Positions 41,772-50,938 are shown, counted from the first letter of the stretch. The stretch: DNA of 64,000 bases from Protaetiibacter mangrovi (GCF_024752305.1 NZ_JANTHX010000008.1:258825-322824), one strand, 5' to 3'. Program-made: numbers and translations. The notes: generated by a model not told the origin, from the sequence alone.

Positions 41772-44700
41772 GTGCATCTGAAGAGCTTGACCCTCAAGGG
41801 GTTCAAGTCGTTCGCCCAGCCGACCACGTTCGCCTTCGAGAAGGGCGTCACCTGCGTCGTCGGCCCGAACGGCTCCGGCAAGTCGAACGTCGTCGACGGC
41901 CTCGCCTGGGTGATGGGCGAGCAGGGCGCGAAGACCCTCCGCGGCGGCAAGATGGAGGACGTCATCTTCGCCGGCACCGCGACACGCGGGCCGCTCGGCC
42001 GCGCCGAGGTGCTGCTCACGATCGACAACGCCGACGGCGCCCTGCCGATCGAGTACGCCGAGGTCACGATCTCGCGCACCCTCTTCCGCAACGGCGGCAG
42101 CGAGTACGCCATCAACGGGGAGCAGTGCCGCCTGCTCGACGTGCAGGAGCTGCTCTCCGACTCGGGACTCGGCCGCGAGATGCACGTCATCGTCGGCCAG
42201 GGGCAGCTCGACCAGGTGCTGCACGCCACCCCGGAGGACCGCCGCGGCTTCATCGAGGAGGCCGCCGGCATCCTGAAGCACCGTCGCCGCAAAGAGAAGA
42301 CGCTCCGCAAGCTCGACGCCATGCAGGCGAACCTCACCCGCCTCTCCGATCTCGCGGGCGAGATCCGGCGTCAGCTGAAGCCCCTGGGCCAGCAGGCGCA
42401 GATCGCGCGCGAGGCGCAGTCGATCGCCGCGATCGTGCGCGACGCGCGGGCCCGGCTGCTCGCCGACGAGGTCGTCGAGCTGCGCCGCTCGATCACGGAT
42501 GTGACCCGCAGCGAGTCGGAGCGCAAGACGGAGCGCGTGGTGCTGCAGGAGCAGCTCGACCAGTCGAAGCTGCGCCAGGCGCGCATCGAGCAGTCGGAGA
42601 CCTCGGACGCCGTCGACGACGCACGACGTGTCGCATTCGGTCTGGAGCAGGTGCAGGATCACCTGCGCTCGCTGTTCACGCTCGCCAACCAGCGGCTCTC
42701 GCTGCTCTCGCAGCAGGCGGAGCTCCCCGGGATGGGTTCGGGGCTGACGGAGGCCACGGTCGCCGAGGCGGCAGCCGAGGCCGAGCGGCTGCAGGGGGGC
42801 ATCGCCGACGCCGAGGTGCTGCTCGGTCGGGCGACCGCGGTCACGGCCACCGCCCGCGCGAGCCTCGACTCGCTCGACGAGGAGATCAGCGCCCAGTCGG
42901 CGCTCGTCAGCCAGCACGACCTCGAGCAGGGGCGCCTCGCGGGCGCCGTCCGCGCCGCCGAGGAGCGCCTCGGCGCACTGCACGCCCAGCTCGAGCGGCA
43001 GCGCACGGCGCTCACCGCCGCCGAGGAGCGCCGCGAGGCGGCCCGAGCCGAGCTCGTGGCCCTCGAGGGCGACGACGCGGGGGCCGTGGAGGATTCGGAG
43101 CTGGCGGCCGCGGTGGAGACGACGGAGCGGTCGGTCGCCGCGCTGCAGGAGCGCGTGGACGCCCTGCGCGACGAGGTGCACGCCGCCGAGCGCGAGCGCG
43201 ACGCCCTCGCCGCCCGTACGAGCGCGCTGACCATGGCGACCGACCAGCAGGACGGTTCGCAGCAGATCATCGGCCTCGCCGGCATCCGCGGCCTCGTCGC
43301 CGAGAGCATCAAGGTCGAGGCCGGCTACGAGGCGGCGATCGCCGCCGCACTCGGAACCCTCGCCGACGCCGTGCTCGCCGAGAGCTGGGATGCCGCGGTC
43401 GCCGCCCTCGGGCACGCGCGCGGCGCCGGCGCCGGCCGGGTCGAGATCGTCGTCGCGGACGCGTCCGCGCCCGCCGACCCCGCGGGACTCCCCGCGGGCG
43501 TGCGCAGCGCCGCGTCCCTGGTCGCCGGCCCGAACGGCATCCGCGGGGTGCTCGCCGGCGTCGTGGTGGTCGACGACCTGGGCACCGCCCGCGCCGCCTG
43601 GCCGGCGCTGTCCCGTCAGGGCGGCATCACCGTCATCACCCGCGAGGGCGACGTGCTGGCCGAGCACGTGCTGCGCGGCGGCTCGGGCACCGGGCGCAGC
43701 CGCATCGAGCTGCTCGCCGAGCGCGACGCGGCGCAGGAGAAGCTCGTGGCGGTGACCACCACGATCGAGCGCCTCGCCCACGAGCTCGCGGAGCATCGCG
43801 AGCAGCTCGACCTGGCCCGCATCGACCTCGTGCAGGCGCAGGCCGCGCTCAAGCAGTTCGAGACCCGGCTCGCCGAACGCAGCGAGGCCCTCGGGCGCTC
43901 CCGCGTGCAGCTCGAGGCCGCCGCGGCCGAGAGCGAGCGCCTCGCGGAGGCGATGGGCGGCCTCAGCGAGCAGGTCGCGGCCGCCGAGGCGGGTCGCGAC
44001 AAGGCGATGGCCGACCGCGACGCCCACGCCGCCACGCCGCGTCCGATCCTCGACGTGTCGGCGCGCGACGGACTGCTCGCCGAGCTCGAGGCCGCACGCG
44101 CCGCCGAGGTCGCCGCCCGGGTCGAGTTGGAGACCGCGCGTGAGCGGGTGCGCGCCCAGCGCGAGCAGGCCGACCAGCTGCGCCGCCGGCTGGAGGCTGA
44201 ACGCGCCGCCGCGCAGGAGGCCGCGCGCCTCGCCGTGATCCGCCGCCACCAGATCGAGGCCGCCCAGGGCGTCATCGAGGCACTGCCCGCCGTGCTCGAC
44301 ACCGCCGATCGCTCGGTCGCCGAGGCCCGGGTCGCGCTCGCGGCCGCCGAAGCCGACCGCGCCAAGCAGAACGAGGAGCTCGCCGAGCTGCGCCACACCG
44401 AGACGGCGCTGCGCGAGCGGCTCGCCGCGCTCAACGAGAACGTGCACGGCCTCGAGATGCAGGCCTACGAGAAGAAGCTGCACCTGTCGTCGCTGCTCGA
44501 GCGCGCCGCCGACGAGCTCGGTCTCGTCGAGGACGTGCTCGTGGCCGAGTACGGACCGGAGGTGCCCGTCCCGGTCGACGCAGCCCCGGCATCCGACGAC
44601 GACGCGGACGCGGACCCCGAGGAGCTGCGGACCGAGCCGTTCGACCGGGCGCGGCAGAAGGCGCGGCTCGAGAAGGCGGAGCGCAAGTACGCGCAGCTCG

Positions 44701-45311
44701 GGCGCGTGAACCCGCTCGCCCTCGAGGAGTTCGCCGCCCTCGAGCAGCGCCACAAGTTCCTCACCGAGCAGCTCGCCGACCTCACCGCGACCCGCAAGGA
44801 CCTGCTGACGATCATCGAGGAGATCGACGAGAAGATGCAGGACATCTTCGCGGCGGCGTTCGACGACACCAAGGCCGCCTTCGACGAGGTCTTCCCGCTG
44901 CTGTTCCCGGGCGGCACCGGCTCGCTGCACCTCACGAACCCCGACGACATGCTGACCACCGGCATCGAGGTGACCGTGAAGCCCGCGGGCAAGAAGATCG
45001 AGCGGCTGTCGCTGCTCTCGGGCGGCGAGCGCTCGCTCGCGGCGGTGGCCCTGCTGTTCGCGATCTTCACCGCCCGGCCGAGCCCCTTCTACATCCTCGA
45101 CGAGGTCGAGGCGGCGCTCGACGACGCCAACCTCGGCCGTCTGCTGACGGTCATCGAGCGGCTGCGCGAGAACTCGCAGCTCATCGTCATCACGCACCAG
45201 AAGCGCACGATGGAGATCGCGGATGCGCTCTACGGCGTCTCGATGCGGCAGGACGGCGTGAGCGCCGTCGTCGGCCAGCGCGTGGCGGTCGAGTCCGAGC
45301 GCGCGAGCTGA
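41772..45311 (+). CDS. smc: Chromosome segregation protein SMC
   Basis: A 1179-residue SMC ATPase that, with ScpAB, loads on and compacts the chromosome. The N-terminal head starts HLKSLTLKGFKSFAQP and has Walker A VVGPNGSGKSN (about 30-39). Long Ala/Glu/Arg coiled coils follow. The hinge is near residues 500-640 (IRGLVAESIKVEAGYEAAIAAALG to GGSGTGRSRIELL). The C-terminal head has signature LLSGGERSLAAVALLFAIF, Walker B PFYILDEVEAALDDAN and the ITHQKRTME switch. A Glu/Asp-rich insert precedes the C-terminal head. GTG at 41772 follows GGGAGGTGGCC. Gene order mutM...smc...ftsY...ffh is typical. Confidence 0.97.
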   Translation: MHLKSLTLKGFKSFAQPTTFAFEKGVTCVVGPNGSGKSNVVDGLAWVMGEQGAKTLRGGKMEDVIFAGTATRGPLGRAEVLLTIDNADGALPIEYAEVTISRTLFRNGGSEYAINGEQCRLLDVQELLSDSGLGREMHVIVGQGQLDQVLHATPEDRRGFIEEAAGILKHRRRKEKTLRKLDAMQANLTRLSDLAGEIRRQLKPLGQQAQIAREAQSIAAIVRDARARLLADEVVELRRSITDVTRSESERKTERVVLQEQLDQSKLRQARIEQSETSDAVDDARRVAFGLEQVQDHLRSLFTLANQRLSLLSQQAELPGMGSGLTEATVAEAAAEAERLQGGIADAEVLLGRATAVTATARASLDSLDEEISAQSALVSQHDLEQGRLAGAVRAAEERLGALHAQLERQRTALTAAEERREAARAELVALEGDDAGAVEDSELAAAVETTERSVAALQERVDALRDEVHAAERERDALAARTSALTMATDQQDGSQQIIGLAGIRGLVAESIKVEAGYEAAIAAALGTLADAVLAESWDAAVAALGHARGAGAGRVEIVVADASAPADPAGLPAGVRSAASLVAGPNGIRGVLAGVVVVDDLGTARAAWPALSRQGGITVITREGDVLAEHVLRGGSGTGRSRIELLAERDAAQEKLVAVTTTIERLAHELAEHREQLDLARIDLVQAQAALKQFETRLAERSEALGRSRVQLEAAAAESERLAEAMGGLSEQVAAAEAGRDKAMADRDAHAATPRPILDVSARDGLLAELEAARAAEVAARVELETARERVRAQREQADQLRRRLEAERAAAQEAARLAVIRRHQIEAAQGVIEALPAVLDTADRSVAEARVALAAAEADRAKQNEELAELRHTETALRERLAALNENVHGLEMQAYEKKLHLSSLLERAADELGLVEDVLVAEYGPEVPVPVDAAPASDDDADADPEELRTEPFDRARQKARLEKAERKYAQLGRVNPLALEEFAALEQRHKFLTEQLADLTATRKDLLTIIEEIDEKMQDIFAAAFDDTKAAFDEVFPLLFPGGTGSLHLTNPDDMLTTGIEVTVKPAGKKIERLSLLSGGERSLAAVALLFAIFTARPSPFYILDEVEAALDDANLGRLLTVIERLRENSQLIVITHQKRTMEIADALYGVSMRQDGVSAVVGQRVAVESERAS

Positions 45312-45346
45312 GTCCGCACCTCTGTCGCGGGGGCGTCCCGCTCCGC

Positions 45347-45352
45347 TAGCTT
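45347..45352 (+). promoter_or_regulatory. -10 hexamer before the 45359 gene
   Basis: TAGCTT is followed by six bases and the ATG at 45359, indicating independent, leaderless transcription downstream of smc. Confidence 0.4.
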
Positions 45353-45358
45353 TCCTGC

Positions 45359-46966
45359 ATGACCGCACGCCTGCGCCGCGCCGCCGCGGGCCTGCTCGTG
45401 CTCGCGACGGCGCTCGCCGGTGCGCTGGGCGCCGCCGCCCCCGCGGTCGCCGACGAGGCGGCATGCGCGGACGCGACCCTCGCGACCGGCGGCTACACGG
45501 TGTTCCCGCTCGAGACCCGCTTCGTGCCGCCGCCGTTGCGCGGCACCGGATGGGACTGCGCCACCCGGGTGGCCGACCGCCCGTTCGAGGACGGCGACCA
45601 GGGCATCGCCTACATCCTGCTGTGGGCGGGCGTCGACGCCGCCCGGGCGATCGGGATCCTCGAGCGCTTCGCGTCGGCGGGCTGGCTGCAGGGCGACGAG
45701 ACCATCGTCGCGACCGCGGTCGACGGGCGCAGCGAGAACCGGGGGATGGCGGCGAGCGCGCTGCGGTCGTGGGACCCGCCTCCGTCGCAGATCATCACCC
45801 GCTTCGGCGACGCCCGGACCGGTGAGGACATCATCGAGTACGAGTTCGAGGACGGCGCCCTCGACGTCATCGACCCCGTCGCCACGGCGCTGACGCTCCA
45901 GATCTCCGTCTTCGCGAACGCACCCTACGACGCCACCGGGCTGTCGGATCCGAGCGTGCTCAGCTCGCTCCGCACGATCGCGCAGGCCCTGCCGAGCAGC
46001 ACCCAGCTCGCGGTGCTCGGCGGCTCGGCCGTGTTCCTGATGCTGATCGTGGGGTTCCCCGGCTACCTGCTGAACAAGGTGGTCGAGAAGCGCTGGCTCG
46101 GCTTCATGGACTGGCTGCGGGCGCGCCGGCGACGGCGCACCGCCCCGACCGATCCGGATGCGGGGGAGGGGGTGGCGCCGACCGCACGCCGCCGTGCGCC
46201 CTGGCTCGTCTGGCCGGGCTTCCTGGTGGCGGCCGTGGTGTCGGGCTTCGTGGACCCCGACTTCGGCCTCAACCCGATGTCGCTGCGACTCCTCGTCACC
46301 GCGCTGATCTCCTTCGTGCTGCTGAACGTCGCCGGCTGGGTCGTCATCATCGCGGTGCTGCGCCGCGTGCAGCCGGAGGCGCGCCCCCGGGTGGTGTTCC
46401 GCTGGGGCTCGCTCGTGCTGCTGGCCGTCACCGTGCTCGTCGCCCGCCTGCTGCAGTTCGAGCCCGGGGTGGTGTTCGGGCTCGTCGCGGGTCTCGCCTT
46501 CGCGGTCGCGCTCGCGTCATCCCGCGACGCCCTGGTGATCCTGCTCGGTTCGAGCGTCGCCCTCGCCGTGGCGCTGCTCGCCTGGGTCGGCTACAGCCTG
46601 CTCGCCCCGGTGGCCGACGGGGCGACCGACAGCGTCGCCCTGCGCGGCGCCGTCGAGCTGCTCTCGGGACTCGTGGTCGAGGGGATCTCGACGCTGCCGC
46701 TCGCGCTGCTGCCCCTGCTCGCCCTCGACGGCGCCGTGCTGTTCGCGTGGCGGAAGTGGGTGTGGGGCGTCGCGTACGCGGTGGGCGCCGCCGCGTTCGT
46801 GCTCGTGATGTTCACGATCCCCGAGGCGTGGGGCGAGATCGGCGGCGGGTTCGGTCGTTGGCTGCTGCTGTTCACCGGTCTCGGCGCGCTCGCCGTGGCC
46901 GTGTGGGTGGTCGACGTGGTGATCGAGCGTCGCAGAGCCGTGCCCGCGGCGGAGGGCGCCGGCTAG
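45359..46966 (+). CDS. Secreted-domain plus multi-span membrane protein of unknown function
   Basis: A 535-residue protein. A signal peptide ends near AAAPAVADEA. An extracytoplasmic domain of about 180 residues follows (two Cys; WDCATRVADRPFEDGDQG, GWLQGDETIVATAVDG). A membrane helix lies near residue 215 (LAVLGGSAVFLMLIVGFPGYLL), then a basic cytoplasmic loop and about eight further helices. It contains FGL- and FPGYLLNK-type motifs seen in poorly characterised actinobacterial membrane proteins. No enzymatic motif is visible. It is inserted between smc and ftsY, which are close neighbours in many relatives. Its stop overlaps that of the convergent phosphatase gene. Confidence 0.75.
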   Translation: MTARLRRAAAGLLVLATALAGALGAAAPAVADEAACADATLATGGYTVFPLETRFVPPPLRGTGWDCATRVADRPFEDGDQGIAYILLWAGVDAARAIGILERFASAGWLQGDETIVATAVDGRSENRGMAASALRSWDPPPSQIITRFGDARTGEDIIEYEFEDGALDVIDPVATALTLQISVFANAPYDATGLSDPSVLSSLRTIAQALPSSTQLAVLGGSAVFLMLIVGFPGYLLNKVVEKRWLGFMDWLRARRRRRTAPTDPDAGEGVAPTARRRAPWLVWPGFLVAAVVSGFVDPDFGLNPMSLRLLVTALISFVLLNVAGWVVIIAVLRRVQPEARPRVVFRWGSLVLLAVTVLVARLLQFEPGVVFGLVAGLAFAVALASSRDALVILLGSSVALAVALLAWVGYSLLAPVADGATDSVALRGAVELLSGLVVEGISTLPLALLPLLALDGAVLFAWRKWVWGVAYAVGAAAFVLVMFTIPEAWGEIGGGFGRWLLLFTGLGALAVAVWVVDVVIERRRAVPAAEGAG

Positions 46967-47514
46967 ACCGGTTCGCCGTTGATCGTGAGCACGCGCCAGC
47001 CCTCGGCGTCGCGCTCGATCGCCGACACGGTGCCGTTGAGCACCACGTCGACCGGGTAGCCGGTGAGCCGGATGAGCGTGTACTTCATGATCGTGCCGTG
47101 GCAGACGACGACCACGTTGCGGCCCGGGTAGTCGGCGTCGATGCGGTCGAGGCCCCGCAGGCATCGGTCGACGACCGCGTCGAGCGGCTCGGCGCCGGGG
47201 TAGCGCCGATCGGGCCAGCGGGCGATGACCTCGGTGTCGGGGAGCCCCTCGAGCGGGCCGTAGTCGCGCTCGACGAGCTCGGGGTACGCCGGGCCGAGCG
47301 GCAGGCCGAGCCCGTCGGCGACGATCCGCGCCGTCTCGCGGGCGCGTGCGAGGGGGGAGCTCACGACGGCGTCCCAGGTCCACTCCGCGAGCATCCGCTC
47401 GGCGGCGAGGGCCTGCTCGCGCCCCGTGTCGTTGAGGGGGATGTCGCTCGAGCCCTGCAGGCGACCCTCGCGATTCCAGTCGGTCTGGCCGTGGCGGACG
47501 AAGGCGAGGGTCAC
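46963..47514 (-). CDS. Histidine phosphatase family protein (phosphoglycerate mutase-like)
   Basis: A 183-residue histidine phosphatase. The phospho-acceptor motif FVRHGQTDWNREGRLQG is at the N-terminus, SPLARARETA carries the second phosphate-binding Arg, ERDYGPLEG the acid Glu, and VVCHGTIMKYTLIRLTG the second His. Proteins of this size are generally small-molecule phosphatases rather than glycolytic mutases. GTG at 47514 is favoured, with GGAGAGGATGGGCGG upstream. ATG at 47544 is possible but would put the promoter inside an inverted repeat arm at 47551. Confidence 0.88.
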   Translation of the reverse strand: MTLAFVRHGQTDWNREGRLQGSSDIPLNDTGREQALAAERMLAEWTWDAVVSSPLARARETARIVADGLGLPLGPAYPELVERDYGPLEGLPDTEVIARWPDRRYPGAEPLDAVVDRCLRGLDRIDADYPGRNVVVVCHGTIMKYTLIRLTGYPVDVVLNGTVSAIERDAEGWRVLTINGEPV

Positions 47515-47550
47515 CCGCCCATCCTCTCCGCCGTCCTCGTGCATCCCAAA

Positions 47551-47663
47551 TCAAGGAGTCGAGCAACCCATCTCGAGGAGTCGATGTGGCGGACGTGCGC
47601 CCCGTGACCGATGTTGCCGAATCCGATGTTCATCTCCTTGAGATGGGTTGCTCGACTCCTTGA
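47551..47663. repeat. 30-bp inverted repeat with 53-nt loop
   Basis: Arms 47551-47580 and 47634-47663 are inverted copies identical at 29 of 30 positions, with a core of GAGTCGAGCAACCCATCTC. They enclose 53 nt that are less GC-rich than the flanks and contain no convincing gene. The structure lies between the divergent phosphatase and ftsY genes. It has the appearance of a miniature inverted-repeat element or a large hairpin; no target-site duplication is obvious. Confidence 0.8.
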
Positions 47664-47738
47664 GATCGCATCGGCGGGGCGGCGGGCGGGCGCGCCCCGG
47701 CGCGGTGCGGATGCGAGTCGTCAGCGCGGTAGGGCCGG

Positions 47739-47744
47739 TAGCCT
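47739..47744 (+). promoter_or_regulatory. -10 hexamer of leaderless ftsY
   Basis: TAGCCT is followed by six bases and the ATG of ftsY. Confidence 0.45.
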
Positions 47745-47750
47745 GGGCGC

Positions 47751-48620
47751 ATGGCGGCATCCTGGTCACTCGGCGGCGCGCTGCGCGGCATGTTCGCGAA
47801 GCCCACGATCGACGAGACCACCTGGGACGACCTCGAGACGGCGCTGCTCGGCGCCGACTTCGGCCCCGACCTGACCGAGACGATCGTCGACGAGCTGCGC
47901 GAGAAGGTGGAGCGCTACCGCACCACCGACCCGAAGGATCTGCAGCGGATGCTGCGCGAGACCATCGAGGAGCGGCTCGCGAAGCTCGACTCCACCCTGA
48001 CCCTCAGCAACCGCCCCGCCGTGGTGCTCGTGGTCGGCGTCAACGGCGTCGGCAAGACCACCACGATCGGCAAGTTCGCCAAGTTCCTCACCAACTACGG
48101 CCGCACGGTCGTGGTGGGCGCTGCCGACACGTTCCGCGCGGCCGCCGTCGAGCAGCTCGCGACGTGGGCCGAGCGGGCCGGCGCACGCATCGTGCGGCCG
48201 CAGCAGGCGGGGCAGGATCCGGCATCCGTCGCCTTCCAGACGGTCGAGCTCGCCCAGCGCGAGGGCGTCGAGATCGTGCTCATCGACACCGCGGGCCGCC
48301 TGCAGACCAAGTCGGGCCTCATGGACGAGCTGGGAAAGGTCAAGCGCGTCGTGGAGAAGCTCGAGCCGATCGCCGAGGTGCTGCTGGTGCTCGACGCCAC
48401 GACCGGGCAGAACGGGCTCGCCCAGGCCGACGCCTTCGTGCAGCACGCCGGGGTCACCGGTCTCGTGCTCACCAAGCTCGACGGCTCCGCCAAGGGCGGA
48501 TTCGTGCTCGCGGTGCAGGAGAAGACCGGCATCCCCGTGAAGCTCGTCGGCCAGGGCGAGGGCATCGGCGACCTCACGGGCTTCACCCCGCACGTCTTCG
48601 CCCAGCAGCTCGTCGGCTGA
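47751..48620 (+). CDS. ftsY: Signal recognition particle receptor FtsY
   Basis: FtsY is the membrane receptor that docks SRP-ribosome complexes. The 289-residue protein has the N domain (WDDLETALLGADFGPDLTETIV) and G domain with G1 VVGVNGVGKTTTIGKFA, GAADTFRAAAVEQL, IDTAGRLQTKSGLM and TKLDGSAKGG. The C-terminal GEGIGDLTGFTPHVF is family-specific. The acidic A domain of enterobacterial FtsY is missing, as is usual in actinobacteria. Its partner ffh is 2.3 kb downstream. ATG preceded by a leaderless -10. Confidence 0.96.
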   Translation: MAASWSLGGALRGMFAKPTIDETTWDDLETALLGADFGPDLTETIVDELREKVERYRTTDPKDLQRMLRETIEERLAKLDSTLTLSNRPAVVLVVGVNGVGKTTTIGKFAKFLTNYGRTVVVGAADTFRAAAVEQLATWAERAGARIVRPQQAGQDPASVAFQTVELAQREGVEIVLIDTAGRLQTKSGLMDELGKVKRVVEKLEPIAEVLLVLDATTGQNGLAQADAFVQHAGVTGLVLTKLDGSAKGGFVLAVQEKTGIPVKLVGQGEGIGDLTGFTPHVFAQQLVG

Positions 48621-48633
48621 CCCTTTCCCCGAA

Positions 48634-48688
48634 AGTACGCACATCTGCGGGCTCTCGCGCGTGAGGGTACGCACAACTGCGTACTCTC
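48634..48688. repeat. Tandem TACGCA palindromic repeat
   Basis: Two similar units (48634 onward and 48667 onward, each TACGCACA...TGCG...CTCTCGCG) stand in tandem. The second contains a hairpin GAGGGTACGCA (48663-48673) / TGCGTACTCTC (48678-48688) with a 4-nt loop and one mismatch. The GAGGG core recalls the palindrome at 9004-9060. It may terminate ftsY. Confidence 0.6.
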
Positions 48689-48716
48689 GCGGAGGCGGCT
48701 GCGGCAGGATGGGCGC

Positions 48717-49763
48717 GTGAGCGACGACGCGACGACGACCCCCTTCCTCATCGACGCGGGAGGCGACGCCGGCACCGACCCCCGCGCCTTCGCCGGGGGA
48801 GCGGCCGAGCTGGAGGCGGCGGGCTTCGACGGCATCTTCGCCGCCGAGACCAAGCACGACCCGTTCGTCTCGTTGACCGCCGCGGCCATGCGCACCGAGC
48901 GCGTGAGCCTCATGACGGGCATCGCCGTCGCGTTCGCCCGCAACCCCATGACGGTCGCCGAGACCGCGAACGACCTGCAGCTGGTCTCGGGAGGGCGGTT
49001 CATCCTGGGGCTCGGATCGCAGATCAAGCCGCACATCGAGCGACGCTTCTCCATGCCGTGGTCGGCGCCCGCGCCCCGCATGCGCGAGTTCATCGCCGCC
49101 GTCCGCGCGATCTGGACCTCCTGGGAGACCGGCGAGAAGCTCGCCTTCGAGGGAGAGCACTACCGCCACACCCTGATGAGCCCCTTCTTCTCGCCGGGAC
49201 CGAACCCCTTCGGACCGCCGCCGATCTGGATCGCGGCGGTCGGCGAGCGCATGACCGAGACGGCGGGCGCCGTCGCCGACGGGGTGCTGGCGCACAGCTT
49301 CACCACCGAGCGCTACCTGCGCGAGGTGACGCGTCCGGCGCTCGCGCGGGGAGCCGCATCCGCCGGCCGCGAACCGTCCGAGGTCGGCATCAGCGTGCCG
49401 GCCTTCGTCGCGATCGGCGAGACGGATGAGGAGCTCGCCCGGGCGATCCGGGCCACGAAGGCCCAGATCGCCTTCTACGGATCGACGCCCGCCTACCTGC
49501 CGGTCCTCGAGCTGCACGGCTGGGCCGAAGTGCACGAGACGCTCCACGCCGCCTCGCGTCGGGGCGAGTGGAAGCAGATGGGCGAACTCGTCGACGATGA
49601 GATGCTGGCCGCGTTCGCCGCGGTCGGCTCGCCGACCGAGGTCGCGGCGCAGCTGCGGGGGCGCTTCTCCGGCATCGCGACCCGTCTGTCGTTCTCGGCG
49701 AGCTACCCGATCCGTCCGGAGCTGCAGACGGCCCTGCTCGCCGCCCTCCGCGCGTCGGTCTAG
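48717..49763 (+). CDS. Luciferase-like F420-dependent oxidoreductase (TIGR03617-type)
   Basis: A 348-residue luciferase-like protein with the family-specific GLGSQIKPHIERRFSMPWS motif, FDGIFAAETKHDPFVSL, GIAVAFARNPMTVAETANDLQ and PIWIAAVGERMTETAGAVADG. This fits the mycobacterial-type MSMEG_2256 group of predicted F420 enzymes (from memory). The reaction is unknown. GTG at 48717. It separates ftsY from ffh and its stop overlaps that of the convergent gene by 3 nt. Confidence 0.85.
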   Translation: MSDDATTTPFLIDAGGDAGTDPRAFAGGAAELEAAGFDGIFAAETKHDPFVSLTAAAMRTERVSLMTGIAVAFARNPMTVAETANDLQLVSGGRFILGLGSQIKPHIERRFSMPWSAPAPRMREFIAAVRAIWTSWETGEKLAFEGEHYRHTLMSPFFSPGPNPFGPPPIWIAAVGERMTETAGAVADGVLAHSFTTERYLREVTRPALARGAASAGREPSEVGISVPAFVAIGETDEELARAIRATKAQIAFYGSTPAYLPVLELHGWAEVHETLHAASRRGEWKQMGELVDDEMLAAFAAVGSPTEVAAQLRGRFSGIATRLSFSASYPIRPELQTALLAALRASV

Positions 49764-50395
49764 CTCGGACTCGGCATCGGCACCTGTCCGGTGGCGATGA
49801 GCACGGCCGCCACGACGACGGCGACGGCGATCATCACGATCATGGCGCCGCCCGTCAGCAGCAGCACCACGAGCCACGGGTGGGTCGTCGTCCAGCCCAC
49901 GGTGCCCGGGTAGCGCTCCTGGAGCTCCAGGGGTGCGAGCCCCGCCGGGGCGCGCACGACGGATGCGCCGATCGCCCCCGCGAGCGCCTCGAGGTCGGCC
50001 TCGTCCCAGAGCTCCGCCGAGAGGGAGAACATCCGCTCGAGCGCGGGCGAGACGCCGTAGAGCGTCGCGCGCCGGGCGCCCGGCAGCGGCACGAACACGA
50101 GGGTCGCGACGGCGTGCAGGGGCCAGCGCCGGGTGCGCAGCGGACCGCGGATGCGCAGCTCGCCCGACTCGACCGTGACCCGCGATCGCGCGAAGTAGAC
50201 CAGCAGCCCGAGGCCGGCGAGCAGGATCCCGGTCCCCAGCACGACGAGCGCGAGTCCGATGCTCGGCCACGCGGCGATCACGAGCGCGAACACGAGCAGC
50301 GGGGCCAGCCACAGGAAGCGCATGAGCATGCGCCGGTGGAACGCGGGCCACGAGGGGTGGAAGGTTCGCGGCTCGGCCGGTGCGGCATCCGTCAC
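49760..50395 (-). CDS. PH-like domain membrane protein of unknown function
   Basis: A 211-residue protein with two N-terminal helices (FLWLAPLLVFALVIAAW and GLALVVLGTGILLAGLGLLVYFA). A soluble beta-rich section follows (SRVTVESGELRIRGPLRTRRWPLHAVATLVFVPLPG), resembling bacterial PH/DUF304-like domains. A C-terminal helix (HPWLVVLLLTGGAMIVMIAVAVVVAAVLIA) ends the protein. GTG at 50395 overlaps the stop of the gamma carbonic anhydrase gene, so both are co-transcribed. Role unknown. Confidence 0.72.
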   Translation of the reverse strand: MTDAAPAEPRTFHPSWPAFHRRMLMRFLWLAPLLVFALVIAAWPSIGLALVVLGTGILLAGLGLLVYFARSRVTVESGELRIRGPLRTRRWPLHAVATLVFVPLPGARRATLYGVSPALERMFSLSAELWDEADLEALAGAIGASVVRAPAGLAPLELQERYPGTVGWTTTHPWLVVLLLTGGAMIVMIAVAVVVAAVLIATGQVPMPSPS

Positions 50396-50907
50396 GTCAG
50401 CTCCCGGTGGCGGGCCGACAGCTCGCGGTAGGTGGCGGCGTTCCGGCGGATGCCGGCCACCTCGTCCTCGCTCAGCTCGCGGCGCACCTTGGCCGGCACT
50501 CCGGCGACGAGCGAACGCGGCGGGATCACCGTGCCCTCGAGCACGAGCGCGCCCGCGGCGACGAGCGACTCGCGCCCGACCACCGCGCGGTTCAGCACGG
50601 TGGCGTTCATGCCGATCAGGCAGTCGTCCTCGATCGTGCAGCCGTGCACGACGGCGCCGTGCCCCACCGAGACGCCCGCGCCGATGGTCGCAGGCACGCC
50701 GTGGTCGACGTGCACCACGACGTTGTCCTGCAGGTTGGAGCCCTCGCCGAGGGTGATGGTCTCGCTGTCGGCCCGCAGCACCGCCCCGTAGAACACCGAC
50801 GACGCCGGATGCAGCACGACGCCTCCGATCAGGGTCGCGTTGGGGGCCACCCACGCGCTGCCGTCGATCTCGGGCTCGCGGCCGCCGTAGGCCAGGATCA
50901 CGCTCAC
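50392..50907 (-). CDS. Gamma carbonic anhydrase family protein (left-handed beta-helix)
   Basis: A 171-residue hexapeptide-repeat protein of the gamma-CA/PaaY/YrdA family. Zinc-ligand histidines are visible in VHVDHGVPATIG and GHGAVVHGCTI, with the NLQDNVVVHVDHG motif characteristic of the group. Relatives include carbonic anhydrases and thioesterase-like or ferripyochelin-binding-labelled proteins; enzymatic activity is uncertain. GTG at 50907 follows TAGCGT (50914-50919, minus strand) by six bases, so it is probably leaderless. Divergent from ffh. Confidence 0.88.
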   Translation of the reverse strand: MSVILAYGGREPEIDGSAWVAPNATLIGGVVLHPASSVFYGAVLRADSETITLGEGSNLQDNVVVHVDHGVPATIGAGVSVGHGAVVHGCTIEDDCLIGMNATVLNRAVVGRESLVAAGALVLEGTVIPPRSLVAGVPAKVRRELSEDEVAGIRRNAATYRELSARHRELT

Positions 50908-50938
50908 CCCGTCACGCTACCGCCCAGCCTCCACCCTT

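Noticed and set aside
41730-45464. A 1244-residue minus-strand open frame across smc
   Set aside because: It is the antisense shadow of smc, low in complexity and without any recognisable domain; long antisense frames are expected at this GC content.
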